Origin: JAGHKQ01 sp041920565
Lineage (GTDB): Bacteria > Bacillota > Bacilli > Bacillales > Bacillaceae_G
NCBI GenBank assembly: GCA_041920565.1
Contig: JBHGXS010000067.1
Coordinates: 62,001 to 126,000 of the forward strand
Reading direction: 5' to 3'
Length of the DNA: 64,000 nucleotides
Positions 33,622 to 42,955 of this stretch are shown in pieces. A program made the position numbers and the translations under genes. Below the pieces are notes generated by a model. The model worked only from the letters and a program-made list of their open reading frames with translations. It was not told the DNA's origin and did not search any database. Within the stretch, counting starts at the first letter, position 1, and every line of letters begins with the position of its first letter.

Positions 33622-35868
33622 TTATACTTGCGGTTCGTCCGCAGGTTCCACTCGGCTCGTTGTTTTTCCTTTCTTCAATCGTCTTGTCTCAAGCATTAAC
33701 CATAATTGAGAAGCGACGAAAACGGAAGAATAAGTTCCGACAATAAGTCCGACAAACAACGCAAGCGAGAAGCTGCGAAGCGATTCGCTTCCGAAAATCA
33801 GCAATGCCGTTACTGGAAGAAGAACCGTCAGAACCGTATTCACGGAACGGTTTAACGTTTGACGGATGCTTTCGTTTACAATCTCTTTCAGATCATCCAC
33901 AGTGCGAATCTTTTTCTTCGCTTTATAGAGCTCGCGATTTCGGTCAAACGTAACGATGGAGTCGTTAATGGAATAACCGACAATTGTCAACACCGCTGCG
34001 ATAAACGGCAAGTCTACCTCTAAACGGACTAAGCTGAAAAATGCAACGATAAAGAATGCATCGTGCAGCAAAGCCAATACAGCCGATAGTGCATACGTAA
34101 AGCGGAAACGTATGCTTACATATAGGATGATGCCAAGAGAGGCGATCATGACAGCAATGAACGCATTTCGCGCCAATTCTTTTCCAACTGTAGGGGATAC
34201 AGTGCTTACGTTAGGCTCTGCACCATATTCTTTGGTGAAGAAATCTTTTACCTTTGCAATTTCTTCTTTGGAAAGAACCCCGATTGTGCGAACAGCTGCA
34301 TTTTGATTGTTATTGCCCGTTAGCACTATATCCTTTGCTTCTATTCCAAGATTTTTCAAATCCTTTTCTAACTCTGTTGTAGAAATGGTTTCTTTGCTTG
34401 TAATATCCATGCGGGTGCCGCTGGCAAAGTCAATTCCAAGATTCAGCTTGAATACAGACAGTGCAATTGCGCCTGCAATAATAGAAACAACAGAGAAAAT
34501 TAAGAATTTGTGACCCAATTTCACGAAATCAATACGGTCATATCGGGTTGGAACACGAGCAGCGCCTTTGGAAAGAGGCATAATTTGACTCGGTTTTACT
34601 CCGAAATAGGTCGGTCTTTTATCAAACATACGGCTCTTTACAAGCAAATTAAGCATCAAACGTGTACCGAATACGTTTGTTAAAAATCCTATTAAAATGC
34701 TTACAATTAAGCTCGTTGCAAATCCTTTAACCGAGCTTGAACCATATGCAAATAGAACTCCAGCCGCTAAAAGCGTGGTAATATTCGCGTCCAAAATAGT
34801 AGCTAAAGAGTGCTGGTTACCGGAACGATACGCGGACATAACCGATTTCCCAAGCCTCAATTCTTCTTTAATGCGTTCGTATGTAATGATGTTATTATCT
34901 ACAGCAATTCCGACCCCCAGCACCAAGGCTGCAATGCCTGGGAGCGTTAATACCGCATTCATCCAATCAAAAACAAGCAGCGTCAAGAATAAATAGGCAG
35001 ATACCATAATAACTGCCACTAATCCAGGCAAACGATAGAATCCAAGCATAAACAGATAGATAAGAGCTATGCCGATTGCACTTGCCAAGACGGTCTTTTG
35101 CAATGCTTGCTCACCAAACTTCGCTCCGACGGACGTGGAATATAGTTCTTTTAGCTCTACCGGCAGCGCACCTGCATTTAACAGATCTGCTAGTTCTTTA
35201 GCTTCTTTTGCAGTAAAAGAACCCACAATAGAAACATCTGTTTGATTAAATACTTGATTTACCGTAGCAGCAGATAAATATTTTGGATTCGGCTTTCCTG
35301 CTTCTGCTTTATAGGAATCTTTGCCTTCCTCAAAGTCAAGCCAGATGACCATCAAGTTGTCCGGCTGCATGCTTAATACCTTTTCAGTTACTTTTTTAAA
35401 TTTTTCAGCGCTTTTTAACGTTAGACCTACGCTCGGTTTTCCTTGTTCATCAAAGGTTTGCTTAGCGCCGCCTTCTTTCAAGTCGGTTCCGTCCATCAGC
35501 ACGTTGTCGTTTACGTCACGGAAGGTAAGCTTTGCTTGCGTCGCAAGTATATCACGCGCTTTATTTTGATCTTTTACCCCCGCCAGCTGGACACGGATGC
35601 GATCTTTTCCTTCGATTTGAATGTTCGGTTCGCTGACACCAAGAACGTTCACACGCTTTTCGAGTGCCTGCACCGTACTTACAAGAACATCATGATTAAT
35701 TTTATCTCCCGGTTTTGCAGGCTTTACTTGGTATAAAATTTCAAAGCCGCCCTGTAAGTCCAGTCCCAGGCTGATATTGTTCGTTACATTTTTGCTCGTT
35801 GCTCCAATGATTCCTCCAATAAGCAAAACAAGGAGAAAGAACGCAACGATTCTGCTTCTTTTTGCCAT
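33622..35868 (-). CDS. secDF: SecDF fused preprotein translocase subunit
   Basis: A 748-residue RND-type membrane protein that uses the proton gradient to pull secreted proteins through SecYEG. It is the natural SecD-SecF fusion of Bacillus. N-terminal D1 motif LGLDLQGGFEILYQV, an extracytoplasmic P1 domain (about 40-230), the D-half membrane block with GVGIAVDNNIITYERIKEEL, then the SecF half with GIDFASGTRMDI and YSINDSIVTFDRNRE. About 12 membrane segments. ATG 35868, 10 bases after GGAGG. Confidence 0.96.
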   Translation of the reverse strand: MAKRSRIVAFFLLVLLIGGIIGATSKNVTNNISLGLDLQGGFEILYQVKPAKPGDKINHDVLVSTVQALEKRVNVLGVSEPNIQIEGKDRIRVQLAGVKDQNKARDILATQAKLTFRDVNDNVLMDGTDLKEGGAKQTFDEQGKPSVGLTLKSAEKFKKVTEKVLSMQPDNLMVIWLDFEEGKDSYKAEAGKPNPKYLSAATVNQVFNQTDVSIVGSFTAKEAKELADLLNAGALPVELKELYSTSVGAKFGEQALQKTVLASAIGIALIYLFMLGFYRLPGLVAVIMVSAYLFLTLLVFDWMNAVLTLPGIAALVLGVGIAVDNNIITYERIKEELRLGKSVMSAYRSGNQHSLATILDANITTLLAAGVLFAYGSSSVKGFATSLIVSILIGFLTNVFGTRLMLNLLVKSRMFDKRPTYFGVKPSQIMPLSKGAARVPTRYDRIDFVKLGHKFLIFSVVSIIAGAIALSVFKLNLGIDFASGTRMDITSKETISTTELEKDLKNLGIEAKDIVLTGNNNQNAAVRTIGVLSKEEIAKVKDFFTKEYGAEPNVSTVSPTVGKELARNAFIAVMIASLGIILYVSIRFRFTYALSAVLALLHDAFFIVAFFSLVRLEVDLPFIAAVLTIVGYSINDSIVTFDRNRELYKAKKKIRTVDDLKEIVNESIRQTLNRSVNTVLTVLLPVTALLIFGSESLRSFSLALFVGLIVGTYSSVFVASQLWLMLETRRLKKGKTTSRVEPADEPQV

Positions 35869-35960
35869 TATGATGTTTCCTCCTTCTGTCTTTCCAAAAG
35901 CACACGCATTACAATATACCAATTATATGAACTTGTCAGAATAAGTGTCAAATTCCCCCT

Positions 35961-36239
35961 TTACTTGTATTCATCAAACGACCAAAGCGGCGCTTTATAG
36001 GCTTCCATTGTCAAGTAATTCATATAATCGCTTGTCGATAATGTCAGCACATCGTTTACCAATTGATGCAGCTTGACATCCCCGTTAACTTTTTTCCATT
36101 TTTTGCTTTTCAAACAATTCCAAATATCATCAGCTGTTACTCGGTCGTATCCTACGATTTTAAATTCATCTACCTTACTGTCAATTACAATTTGTAATTG
36201 TTCGCGATATATATCTACCGGATGTTCTTTCACAACCAT
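35961..36239 (-). CDS. comN: ComN-type post-transcriptional regulator (YrzD)
   Basis: A 92-residue soluble protein of the post-transcriptional regulator family. In B. subtilis ComN affects comE mRNA and localises with DivIVA at poles and septa. Typical stretches are YREQLQIVIDSKVDEFKIVG and ADDIWNCLKSKKWKK, ending in PLWSFDEYK. ATG 36239 lies 6 bases after GGGAGG; the frame remains open upstream to 36389 but that part is AT-rich leader without homology. Placed divergent from spoVB, as in Bacillus. Confidence 0.88.
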   Translation of the reverse strand: MVVKEHPVDIYREQLQIVIDSKVDEFKIVGYDRVTADDIWNCLKSKKWKKVNGDVKLHQLVNDVLTLSTSDYMNYLTMEAYKAPLWSFDEYK

Positions 36240-36366
36240 GTTTGGTCCTCCCTTTTTATTAGATACGAAGTTTGGCAAGTACACAAGATTTTTCTTAAGA
36301 ATTAGAAAAAAGACTGTAAAAAAAGACTTGTCCATATATACCTTGTCATGCTTGCCCACTATCCGA

Positions 36367-36394
36367 GCATATAAATAATTGTAAATCATTCTAG
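36367..36394 (+). promoter_or_regulatory. Possible sigma-E promoter of spoVB
   Basis: GCATAT (36367-36372) and CATTCTAG (36387-36394) with a 14-base spacer resemble the sigma-E -35 and -10 boxes and lie 24 bases before the spoVB ATG. spoVB is a mother-cell gene in B. subtilis. The -10 is a partial match only. Confidence 0.35.
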
Positions 36395-36418
36395 GGCATT
36401 TGAGAAGGTGGGAAAGGG

Positions 36419-37987
36419 ATGACCAAGCAAAGCTTTTTACGAGGAACGCTCATTTTAGTTCTTGCCGGCCTGTTAACAAGAGTGCTGGGATTTGTCAATC
36501 GCATTGTTATGGCAAGAATTTTAGGGGAAGAAGGAGTCGGACTTTACATGATGGCTGTTCCGACCTTTATATTGGCAATCACTATCACACAGATGGGACT
36601 TCCTGTTGCTATTGCAAAACTTGTCGCGGAGGCAGAAGCTGTGGGAGATAAACAAAAGGTAAAAAAAGTGCTCACAGTCTCTTTAGCCGTTACGCTTACT
36701 TTGAGCGTAGTATTAACTGCGGCTCTTATCTTTATCGCTCCTATTTTATCTCGCACTCTTTTGACTGACCCGCGTACCTATTATCCTTTGATTGCTATTT
36801 TGCCTGTCGTTCCAATTATTGCGATATCCTCTGTTTTACGGGGCTATTTCCAGGGAATACAAAATATGAAGCCAAATGCCTTTGCCCAAGTGCTGGAGCA
36901 AGTGGTCCGAATTACATTGATTGCAGTCTGCATTCGTGCTTTTTTACCATTTGGAGTGGAATACGCCGCTGCGGGATCCATGCTTTCTGCTGTCGCAGGA
37001 GAGCTCGCCTCCCTCTTGTACATGTTTCTCATGTTTAAAAAAGAAAAGAAAACCGGGCTTCGTTTCGGATTTGGCGACATATTAAAAGGAGGAAAAGACA
37101 CTTTCAATTCCTTGATGAGAATCGGTCTTCCTACTACAGGAAGCCGTTTTATCGGCTCGATTTCTTATTTTTTGGAACCGATTGTTGTTGCCCAAAGCTT
37201 GGCGATTGCCGGAGTAGCATCGACGATGGCGACAAAACAGTACGGAGAGCTGACCGGCTATGCATTGCCCCTTCTATTTTTGCCGTCCTTTATTACATAC
37301 GCCCTGTCTACTTCCTTAGTTCCTGCTATCAGCGAGGCTATGGCAAGAAAGCAATACAGATTGGTAGAATATCGCATGCAGCAAGCACTGCGTCTATCTC
37401 TTGTATCCGGCGGATGGGCAGCGGTTGTACTATATGTATTTGCTGCACCGATTCTGACGCTCATGTATGGCACAGATCATGCCGCCATTTTTATTAAAGT
37501 ATTGGCTCCACTATCTATTTTGTACTATTTTCAAGGTCCGCTCACTTCTGCTTTGCAGGCATTGGATTTAGCAAAAGCTGCCATGATCAATAGTTTGATA
37601 GGTTCTGTCGCAAAAATTCTCGTCATTTTTGCTTTAGCGTCCCGGGCCGAGTTTCAGATTATGGGTGTTGCCATCGCCATCGCTGTCGGCTTTATTACTG
37701 TAACGCTGCTCCATTTTGCAACTGTATTAAAACGGGTGCAGTTTACCGTTTATGTAAGAGAATATATATATGGGCTCATCTGTATTTTTATTTCCGGCTA
37801 TATCGGCTGGTATCTTCACACAAAAGTACTGTTTTCTTCTTCCTTGGGCGTTCAAACATTATATTCTATACTGATCACCACTCTTGTCTATTTCTTGCTG
37901 CTTATTGTGTTTCGTCTTATTCGCAAAGAAGAACTGCAGCGATTCCCTGTCATTCGAAAGCTCTCATTTTTGGGAGTTTTTAAATAA
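36419..37987 (+). CDS. spoVB: SpoVB-type MVF flippase of spore cortex formation
   Basis: A 522-residue polytopic membrane protein (about 14 segments) of the MOP/MVF lipid-II flippase family. The N-terminus FLRGTLILVLAGLLTRVLGF and MARILGEEGVGLYMMAVP are typical of SpoVB, which is needed for cortex peptidoglycan synthesis in sporulation. AAGGTG stands 8 bases before the ATG. Several SpoVB-like paralogues exist in Bacillus; the position between comN and yrbG identifies this one. It ends at a terminator shared with the DUF421 gene. Confidence 0.92.
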   Translation: MTKQSFLRGTLILVLAGLLTRVLGFVNRIVMARILGEEGVGLYMMAVPTFILAITITQMGLPVAIAKLVAEAEAVGDKQKVKKVLTVSLAVTLTLSVVLTAALIFIAPILSRTLLTDPRTYYPLIAILPVVPIIAISSVLRGYFQGIQNMKPNAFAQVLEQVVRITLIAVCIRAFLPFGVEYAAAGSMLSAVAGELASLLYMFLMFKKEKKTGLRFGFGDILKGGKDTFNSLMRIGLPTTGSRFIGSISYFLEPIVVAQSLAIAGVASTMATKQYGELTGYALPLLFLPSFITYALSTSLVPAISEAMARKQYRLVEYRMQQALRLSLVSGGWAAVVLYVFAAPILTLMYGTDHAAIFIKVLAPLSILYYFQGPLTSALQALDLAKAAMINSLIGSVAKILVIFALASRAEFQIMGVAIAIAVGFITVTLLHFATVLKRVQFTVYVREYIYGLICIFISGYIGWYLHTKVLFSSSLGVQTLYSILITTLVYFLLLIVFRLIRKEELQRFPVIRKLSFLGVFK

Positions 37988-37989
37988 AA

Positions 37990-38030
37990 AGTAAAGACAA
38001 CTTATCTTGTGAAAGTCAAGTTGTCTTTAT
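37990..38030. terminator. Bidirectional terminator between spoVB and the DUF421 gene
   Basis: TAAAGACAACTT (37992-38003) pairs with AAGTTGTCTTTA (38018-38029), 14-base loop; the stop codon of the minus-strand gene is in the right arm. Confidence 0.85.
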
Positions 38031-38674
38031 TCATCTTTGAGATCAACAAAAAACTGTCCATCTTGAAAAGTACAATACGAAATCTGTCTTATATCTTTAT
38101 ATCCTAAATCCCGAAGCTTTTGACGCAGCCATAAGTTTGTTTGCTCAATCATGGCAAGGTGATCTTCTTGGATCACACCATCTATAATGAGCGGAAGAGA
38201 AAATTTTGGCTTGCTTTTTTTGGTTGGCTCTTTTTCAAAGACGGACAGTTTCCCGGAAGGCTCTAATATGGCATATTCTACGTCTCGAATATCTCCAATG
38301 TCCTTTTCTCTTAATTGCAGCAATAAATCATCAAAATTATAACGCTGTTTTCTCATTTGCCTTTCATCGATTTTCCCGTCTTTTATCAGAATAACAGGCT
38401 CTCCGTCTAACAACTTTCGCGCCTTTTGACTTTTTAATGAAACGATTGCAAGCCCAATTTGTATGAGCATTAATAGAAACATGGGAAGAACGGCTTGAGT
38501 CACAGGCATTTTTGGGTCTTCAATTGCTATAACAGCAAGTTCAGCTATCATAATAAATACTACTAAATCCAAAATGCTGAGCTCCCCGATTTCCCGTTTT
38601 CCCATTAGACGAAAAATGAGAAGGATGGCACAATATACCAAGATAGTACGAATGATTAACGGAATAAATTCCAT
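38027..38674 (-). CDS. yrbG: YetF/YrbG-like membrane protein (DUF421)
   Basis: A 215-residue protein with three N-terminal membrane segments (about residues 5-80) containing FRLMGKREIGELSILDLVVF, and a cytosolic C-terminal domain with GEPVILIKDGKID and QRYNFDDLLLQLREKDI. This is the DUF421 architecture of YetF, YrbG and YdfS, associated with spore or envelope functions but without defined activity. ATG 38674 gives the family start MEFIPLIIRTILVY after a G-rich ribosome site; the frame extends 18 codons without support. Confidence 0.87.
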   Translation of the reverse strand: MEFIPLIIRTILVYCAILLIFRLMGKREIGELSILDLVVFIMIAELAVIAIEDPKMPVTQAVLPMFLLMLIQIGLAIVSLKSQKARKLLDGEPVILIKDGKIDERQMRKQRYNFDDLLLQLREKDIGDIRDVEYAILEPSGKLSVFEKEPTKKSKPKFSLPLIIDGVIQEDHLAMIEQTNLWLRQKLRDLGYKDIRQISYCTFQDGQFFVDLKDE

Positions 38675-38830
38675 ACAACTTCCCCCCATCGACCGAAAAC
38701 ACTTTGCACATATTATAAGTTTCCCCAATTTTTTAGAATCATAATAATGCTTGTTCGATTTTTATATTCTATCTTTCCGTTTCGAGAATATGCTTGTATT
38801 AAGGATATAATCAAGAAGGGAGACGTTGGC

Positions 38831-39211
38831 ATGACTGGAACAAAAACGCTTGGAAAAGCCATTATATTTGGATTATGTACAATTTTATGTTTGGCCGTTT
38901 TGATGAGCGCTTGTCTGTCACTGTTGTTAAAACTAACGAAAATCGATGAATCCTCGCTGACCATTACAACTCTTGTGCTTGCCATTTTATCCATGCTTAT
39001 TTCTGGATTGGTTTCAGGGGCAAAAGCAAAAGTAAGAGGGTGGCTTGCCGGCGGCGGGACAGGAGTTATCTTTTCTTTGCTTGTATTTCTTATTAACTAT
39101 TTGGGATACTCCCACTCCTTTTCAAAAGAAAATTTACTTTATCACGCCGCATTGTTGACAGCAAGTACCGTCGGCGGAATTTTAGGAGTGAACTTGACTA
39201 AAAGGACATAA
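38831..39211 (+). CDS. yrzE: YrzE-like membrane protein (TIGR04086)
   Basis: A 126-residue protein with four membrane segments (about residues 8-30, 40-62, 70-92 and 103-122) and almost no soluble part, matching the TIGR04086/YrzE family of Bacillus. ATG 38831, 8 bases after AAGGGAG, gives MTGTKTLGKAIIFGL; an extended frame to 38747 has no ribosome site. It lies between yrbG and yajC on the opposite strand and ends at a strong terminator. Function unknown. Confidence 0.85.
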   Translation: MTGTKTLGKAIIFGLCTILCLAVLMSACLSLLLKLTKIDESSLTITTLVLAILSMLISGLVSGAKAKVRGWLAGGGTGVIFSLLVFLINYLGYSHSFSKENLLYHAALLTASTVGGILGVNLTKRT

Positions 39212-39213
39212 GA

Positions 39214-39242
39214 AAAGCCCTTTGCGTTTGCAAAGGGCTTTG
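39214..39242. terminator. Terminator between the yrzE-like gene and yajC
   Basis: AAAAGCCCTTTGC and GCAAAGGGCTTT form a near-perfect stem with a 3-base loop; A- and T-rich flanks on both sides make it usable in both directions, closing the ruv-queA-tgt-yajC transcript. Confidence 0.85.
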
Positions 39243-39252
39243 GCTTTCATCA

Positions 39253-39516
39253 TTATTTCTTTACAACCTCACGAACCGCATTGCGGTCAAATGTAAGGCG
39301 GGAGCCGTCTCCAGCTTTAATAATAACCGTTGTATCTGCTACAGAATCTATGATTCCGTGTAAGCCGCCGATTGTTACAACATGGTCGCCTTTTTGAAGA
39401 TTGCTTTGCATTAATGCAACTTCTTTTTGTCGCTTTTGCTGCGGACGAATCAATAGGAAGTAAAAAATTGCGAACATCGCTACTAATGGCAGAACGTTTA
39501 CTAAGATGTTTTGCAT
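39253..39516 (-). CDS. yajC: YajC subunit of the Sec translocase accessory complex
   Basis: An 87-residue protein with one N-terminal membrane segment (about residues 5-22, ending in FYFLLIRPQQKRQKE, the YajC signature) and a small cytosolic beta domain (KGDHVVTIGGLHGIID). It associates with SecDF-YidC. The strong site AAAGGAGG stands before the ATG. It is last in the ruvA-ruvB-DUF2905-queA-tgt-yajC cluster. Confidence 0.95.
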   Translation of the reverse strand: MQNILVNVLPLVAMFAIFYFLLIRPQQKRQKEVALMQSNLQKGDHVVTIGGLHGIIDSVADTTVIIKAGDGSRLTFDRNAVREVVKK

Positions 39517-39549
39517 AATTGTATCCTCCTTTCCTTTATGTACATAATT

Positions 39550-40689
39550 TTAAAAGTTTTTCGCATTCGGCTTATTAAAGCCGTACTGCTCAAAGAATTC
39601 TTCCCGGAAATCCCCAAGCCGGTCTTCTCTGATCGCTTGTCTTACTTGCTCCATTAATTTTAACAGAAAATATAGATTATGATAAGATGTTAAACGAATT
39701 CCGAATGTTTCGTCACAACGAATGAGGTGACGAATGTACGCACGGGAATAATTGCGGCATGTATAACAATCGCAATTTGGATCTAACGGACCGAAATCTT
39801 CCGCATATTTTGCATTTTTAATTACAACTCGTCCATTGCTCGTCATGCATGTTCCATTGCGGGCAATACGTGTCGGCAGCACGCAATCAAACATATCAAT
39901 GCCGCGAATAGCACCATCAATAAGAGAATCCGGTGAACCAACTCCCATTAAATAACGAGGTTTATTGGCCGGCAATAATGGTGTGGTAAATTCCAGCACT
40001 CGATTCATAATATGTTTGGGTTCTCCAACGGACAGACCTCCGACAGCATATCCTGGAAAATCCAGCGAAACTAAGTCTTTTGCGCTTTGTTTTCGAAGAT
40101 CTTCAAATTCTCCGCCTTGTACAATGCCGAACAATCCTTGGTCATGCGGGCGCTGGTGAGCATTTAAGCATCGTTCTGCCCATCGGCTCGTACGCTCTAC
40201 TGATTGTTTCATATATTCATACGTTGCCGGGTACGGAGGGCATTCATCGAACGCCATCATAATATCAGAGCCCAATGCGTTTTGAATTTCCATTGCCTTT
40301 TCCGGAGATAAAAACAGCTTGTCTCCATTTAAATGATTGCGAAAATGTACGCCTTCCTCTTCAATACGGCGAAAATCGCTCAAGCTGAACACTTGGAATC
40401 CGCCGGAATCCGTTAAAATCGCACGATCCCAGTTCATGAACTTATGAAGCCCGCCGGCTTTTTTCACAATCTCATGTCCCGGACGAAGCCATAGATGATA
40501 CGTATTGCTTAAAATAATGCCTGCGCCCATTTCTTTTAAATCTTCCGGTGCCATTGTTTTTACAGTTGCCAATGTTCCTACCGGCATAAAAATAGGAGTC
40601 TCAAACGAACCGTGCGGCGTGTGCACTCTTCCTAAACGCGCTCCCGTTTGTTTACAAGTTTTAATTAATTCATATGTAATTGCTGCCAT
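39550..40689 (-). CDS. tgt: tRNA-guanine transglycosylase
   Basis: A 379-residue enzyme that exchanges G34 for preQ1 in GUN-anticodon tRNAs. Catalytic residues are visible in ILTDSGGFQVFSL (about residue 90) and FDCVLPTRIARNG (about 265); the zinc site is the CDCYTCRNYSRAYIRHL motif near 305-322. Full length, GGAG upstream. It lies 19 bases after queA, whose product acts next in queuosine synthesis. Confidence 0.97.
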   Translation of the reverse strand: MAAITYELIKTCKQTGARLGRVHTPHGSFETPIFMPVGTLATVKTMAPEDLKEMGAGIILSNTYHLWLRPGHEIVKKAGGLHKFMNWDRAILTDSGGFQVFSLSDFRRIEEEGVHFRNHLNGDKLFLSPEKAMEIQNALGSDIMMAFDECPPYPATYEYMKQSVERTSRWAERCLNAHQRPHDQGLFGIVQGGEFEDLRKQSAKDLVSLDFPGYAVGGLSVGEPKHIMNRVLEFTTPLLPANKPRYLMGVGSPDSLIDGAIRGIDMFDCVLPTRIARNGTCMTSNGRVVIKNAKYAEDFGPLDPNCDCYTCRNYSRAYIRHLIRCDETFGIRLTSYHNLYFLLKLMEQVRQAIREDRLGDFREEFFEQYGFNKPNAKNF

Positions 40690-40708
40690 TATGTAGCTCC
40701 TTCCTATA

Positions 40709-41737
40709 TTACAAAATCAACATGGCATCTCCAAAGCTGAAAAAGCGATATTTTTCTTTTACAGCTTCGTTATATGCATGCAACACGTGCTCTCTTCCTG
40801 CAAACGCGCTGACAAGCATGATAAGCGTAGATTTCGGCAGATGAAAATTCGTAATCAGCCCGTCGATTGCCTTGAATTCATAACCCGGGTAAATAAAAAT
40901 ATCGGTCCAGCCGGATTCTGCTTGAAACTTGCCGTTATACTTCATCGCTATCGTTTCCAAGGTGCGGGTAGATGTTGTACCCACTGTTACAATGCGTCCG
41001 CCCTCTGCTTTTACACGGTTGAGAAGCGCTGCCGTTTCCTCAGACATATGATAATATTCTGCATGCATTTCATGTTCCAGCACATTTTCCACCGCTACAG
41101 GACGAAATGTTCCTAATCCTACATGAAGTGTAATGAATGCCAAGTGCACTCCTTTTTTCTTCAATGCTTCAAGAAGCTCTGTCGTAAAATGCAAACCGGC
41201 AGTCGGCGCCGCAGCTGATCCAACTTCACGGGCAAAGACTGTTTGGTAACGGTCGCGGTCATCCAGCTTTTCTTTTATGTACGGCGGCAGCGGCATTTCG
41301 CCAAGCTGGTCCAAAATCTCATAAAAAATGCCTTCATAAGAGAATTGAAGCTTCCGTCCGCCTTGCCCCCCTATTCCAATGCATGTTGCCCGCAACTTGC
41401 CGTCTCCAAAGGAAAGAACCGTTCCTTCTTTTACACGTTTAGCCGGCTTTACGAGCGTTTCCCAGCAATCCTTTTCCTCTTGTTTTAAAAGAAGAACTTC
41501 AATGTGGGCGCCTGTATCCTCTTTTATACCGTGCAATCTCGCAGGCATAACCTTCGTTTCGTTCAGTACGAGGCAATCTCCCGGATTCAAGTAAGATAAA
41601 ACAGCAGGAAAGCGTTCATGCTCAATATGCCCTGTTGTTCGGTCTAGCACCATCAGACGAGAGCTTTCGCGCTCTAAAAGAGGAGTTTGGGCAATCAACT
41701 CCTCCGGCAAATGAAAATCAAATAAATTTATGTCCAT
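40709..41737 (-). CDS. queA: S-adenosylmethionine:tRNA ribosyltransferase-isomerase QueA
   Basis: A 342-residue enzyme that turns preQ1-tRNA into epoxyqueuosine-tRNA using SAM. N-terminal FDFHLPEELIAQTPLLERESSRLM (by its ends), GSAAAPTAGLHFT near the middle and ITNFHLPKSTLIMLVSAFAG near the end are the family signatures. Complete. GGTGG is 4 bases before the ATG. Upstream of tgt in the same operon. Confidence 0.97.
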   Translation of the reverse strand: MDINLFDFHLPEELIAQTPLLERESSRLMVLDRTTGHIEHERFPAVLSYLNPGDCLVLNETKVMPARLHGIKEDTGAHIEVLLLKQEEKDCWETLVKPAKRVKEGTVLSFGDGKLRATCIGIGGQGGRKLQFSYEGIFYEILDQLGEMPLPPYIKEKLDDRDRYQTVFAREVGSAAAPTAGLHFTTELLEALKKKGVHLAFITLHVGLGTFRPVAVENVLEHEMHAEYYHMSEETAALLNRVKAEGGRIVTVGTTSTRTLETIAMKYNGKFQAESGWTDIFIYPGYEFKAIDGLITNFHLPKSTLIMLVSAFAGREHVLHAYNEAVKEKYRFFSFGDAMLIL

Positions 41738-41751
41738 AATTCCACCACTCG

Positions 41752-41949
41752 CTATTTTAGTCTATTTATAATATAAAGAATTGCCGATAAGATAATACTG
41801 ATGACAATGGAGGTAACAATTGGAAAATAAAAGGTTACGTTCCCCTTTTTAATGAGAATATCTCCCGGCAGTCTGCCGATGATTTTCCAAAGTAAACCGA
41901 TGGCGATAAAAACAACTCCCAATGTTAAAAACAGTTTTGAAAAGTCCAT
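41752..41949 (-). CDS. DUF2905-family two-segment membrane protein
   Basis: A 65-residue protein with two hydrophobic segments (about residues 7-24 and 42-60) around the conserved loop GRLPGDILIKKGNVTFYFP, the DUF2905 signature. Such genes are found between ruvB and queA in Bacillus. Its ATG overlaps the ruvB stop by one base (TAATG). Function unknown. Confidence 0.88.
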   Translation of the reverse strand: MDFSKLFLTLGVVFIAIGLLWKIIGRLPGDILIKKGNVTFYFPIVTSIVISIILSAILYIINRLK

Positions 41950-42950
41950 TATGCTTCCGGAACCTCCATATGAAAATGCTCGTATGCTAAACGCGTTGCG
42001 ATCCTTCCTCTCGGAGTGCGCTGCAAAAAGCCGATTTGCAGCAAATACGGCTCATACACATCTTCAATTGTATGGGCTTCTTCTCCGATGGTAGCGGAAA
42101 TCGTATCCAGCCCGACAGGACCGCCGCGAAACTTTTCAATAATTCCTTTTAACAATTTATGGTCAATATGATCTAATCCAAGCTTATCCACTTGCAGCAG
42201 TTCCAAAGCCGTATCAGCAATTTCCAATGTAATGATACCATTTCCCCTTACTTGCGCAAAATCGCGTACACGACGCAGTAAACGGTTCGCGATTCGCGGC
42301 GTTCCACGAGCACGCTTCGCAATTTCTACAGCTGCACTCCGCTCGATTTCAACCGCAAACACTTCCGCTGTTCGCTCCACAATGTTTGAAAGCTGGTCTA
42401 CACTGTAGTATTCTAAGCGGCACAGAACGCCAAAACGGTCGCGAAGGGGAGCCGATAAAGAACCGGCCCGAGTCGTAGCGCCAACTAAGGTAAACGGAGG
42501 CAAATCGATTCGAACGGACTTGGCAGTCGGACCTTTTCCGATGACAATATCCAAACAAAAATCCTCCATTGCCGGGTACAACACCTCTTCCACGGAACGA
42601 GGGAGACGGTGAATTTCATCAATAAACAGCACATCCCCCGGCTGCAGCGCCGTTAAAACGGCAGCTAAATCCCCCGGTCTTTCAATGGCAGGTCCTGATG
42701 TCGTCCGAAGATTTACTCCCATTTCTTGTGAGATAATATTCGCCAACGTTGTTTTCCCCAACCCCGGAGGTCCATATAACAATACATGATCTAAAGTTTC
42801 CTCGCGCAGCTTCGCAGCCTCAATAAAAATCTCCAGATTGTGTTTTACCTTTTCTTGTCCGATATACTGTTTTAACGTTTGCGGACGCAACGAAAACTCC
42901 AGCTCAGCATCTTCATATGCGGATTCTCCCGAAACGAGACGTTCCTCCAC
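41949..42950 (-). CDS. ruvB: Holliday junction branch-migration ATPase RuvB
   Basis: A 333-residue AAA+ motor. Walker A LYGPPGLGKTTLAN (about residues 57-70), Walker B VLFIDEIHRLPR, sensor 1 LVGATTRAGSLSAPLRDRFG and the C-terminal winged helix ending RTPRGRIATRLAYEHF are present. GTG 42950 (MEERLVSGES) is preferred: GAGGTG is 6 bases upstream, while the first GTG of the frame at 42959 is part of that site. It starts 5 bases after the ruvA stop. Confidence 0.96.
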   Translation of the reverse strand: MEERLVSGESAYEDAELEFSLRPQTLKQYIGQEKVKHNLEIFIEAAKLREETLDHVLLYGPPGLGKTTLANIISQEMGVNLRTTSGPAIERPGDLAAVLTALQPGDVLFIDEIHRLPRSVEEVLYPAMEDFCLDIVIGKGPTAKSVRIDLPPFTLVGATTRAGSLSAPLRDRFGVLCRLEYYSVDQLSNIVERTAEVFAVEIERSAAVEIAKRARGTPRIANRLLRRVRDFAQVRGNGIITLEIADTALELLQVDKLGLDHIDHKLLKGIIEKFRGGPVGLDTISATIGEEAHTIEDVYEPYLLQIGFLQRTPRGRIATRLAYEHFHMEVPEA

Positions 42951-42955
42951 CACAT

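Noticed and set aside
38747..38830. N-terminal extension of the yrzE-like gene
   Set aside because: No ribosome site and no hydrophobic pattern like the family; ATG 38831 with AAGGGAG is better.
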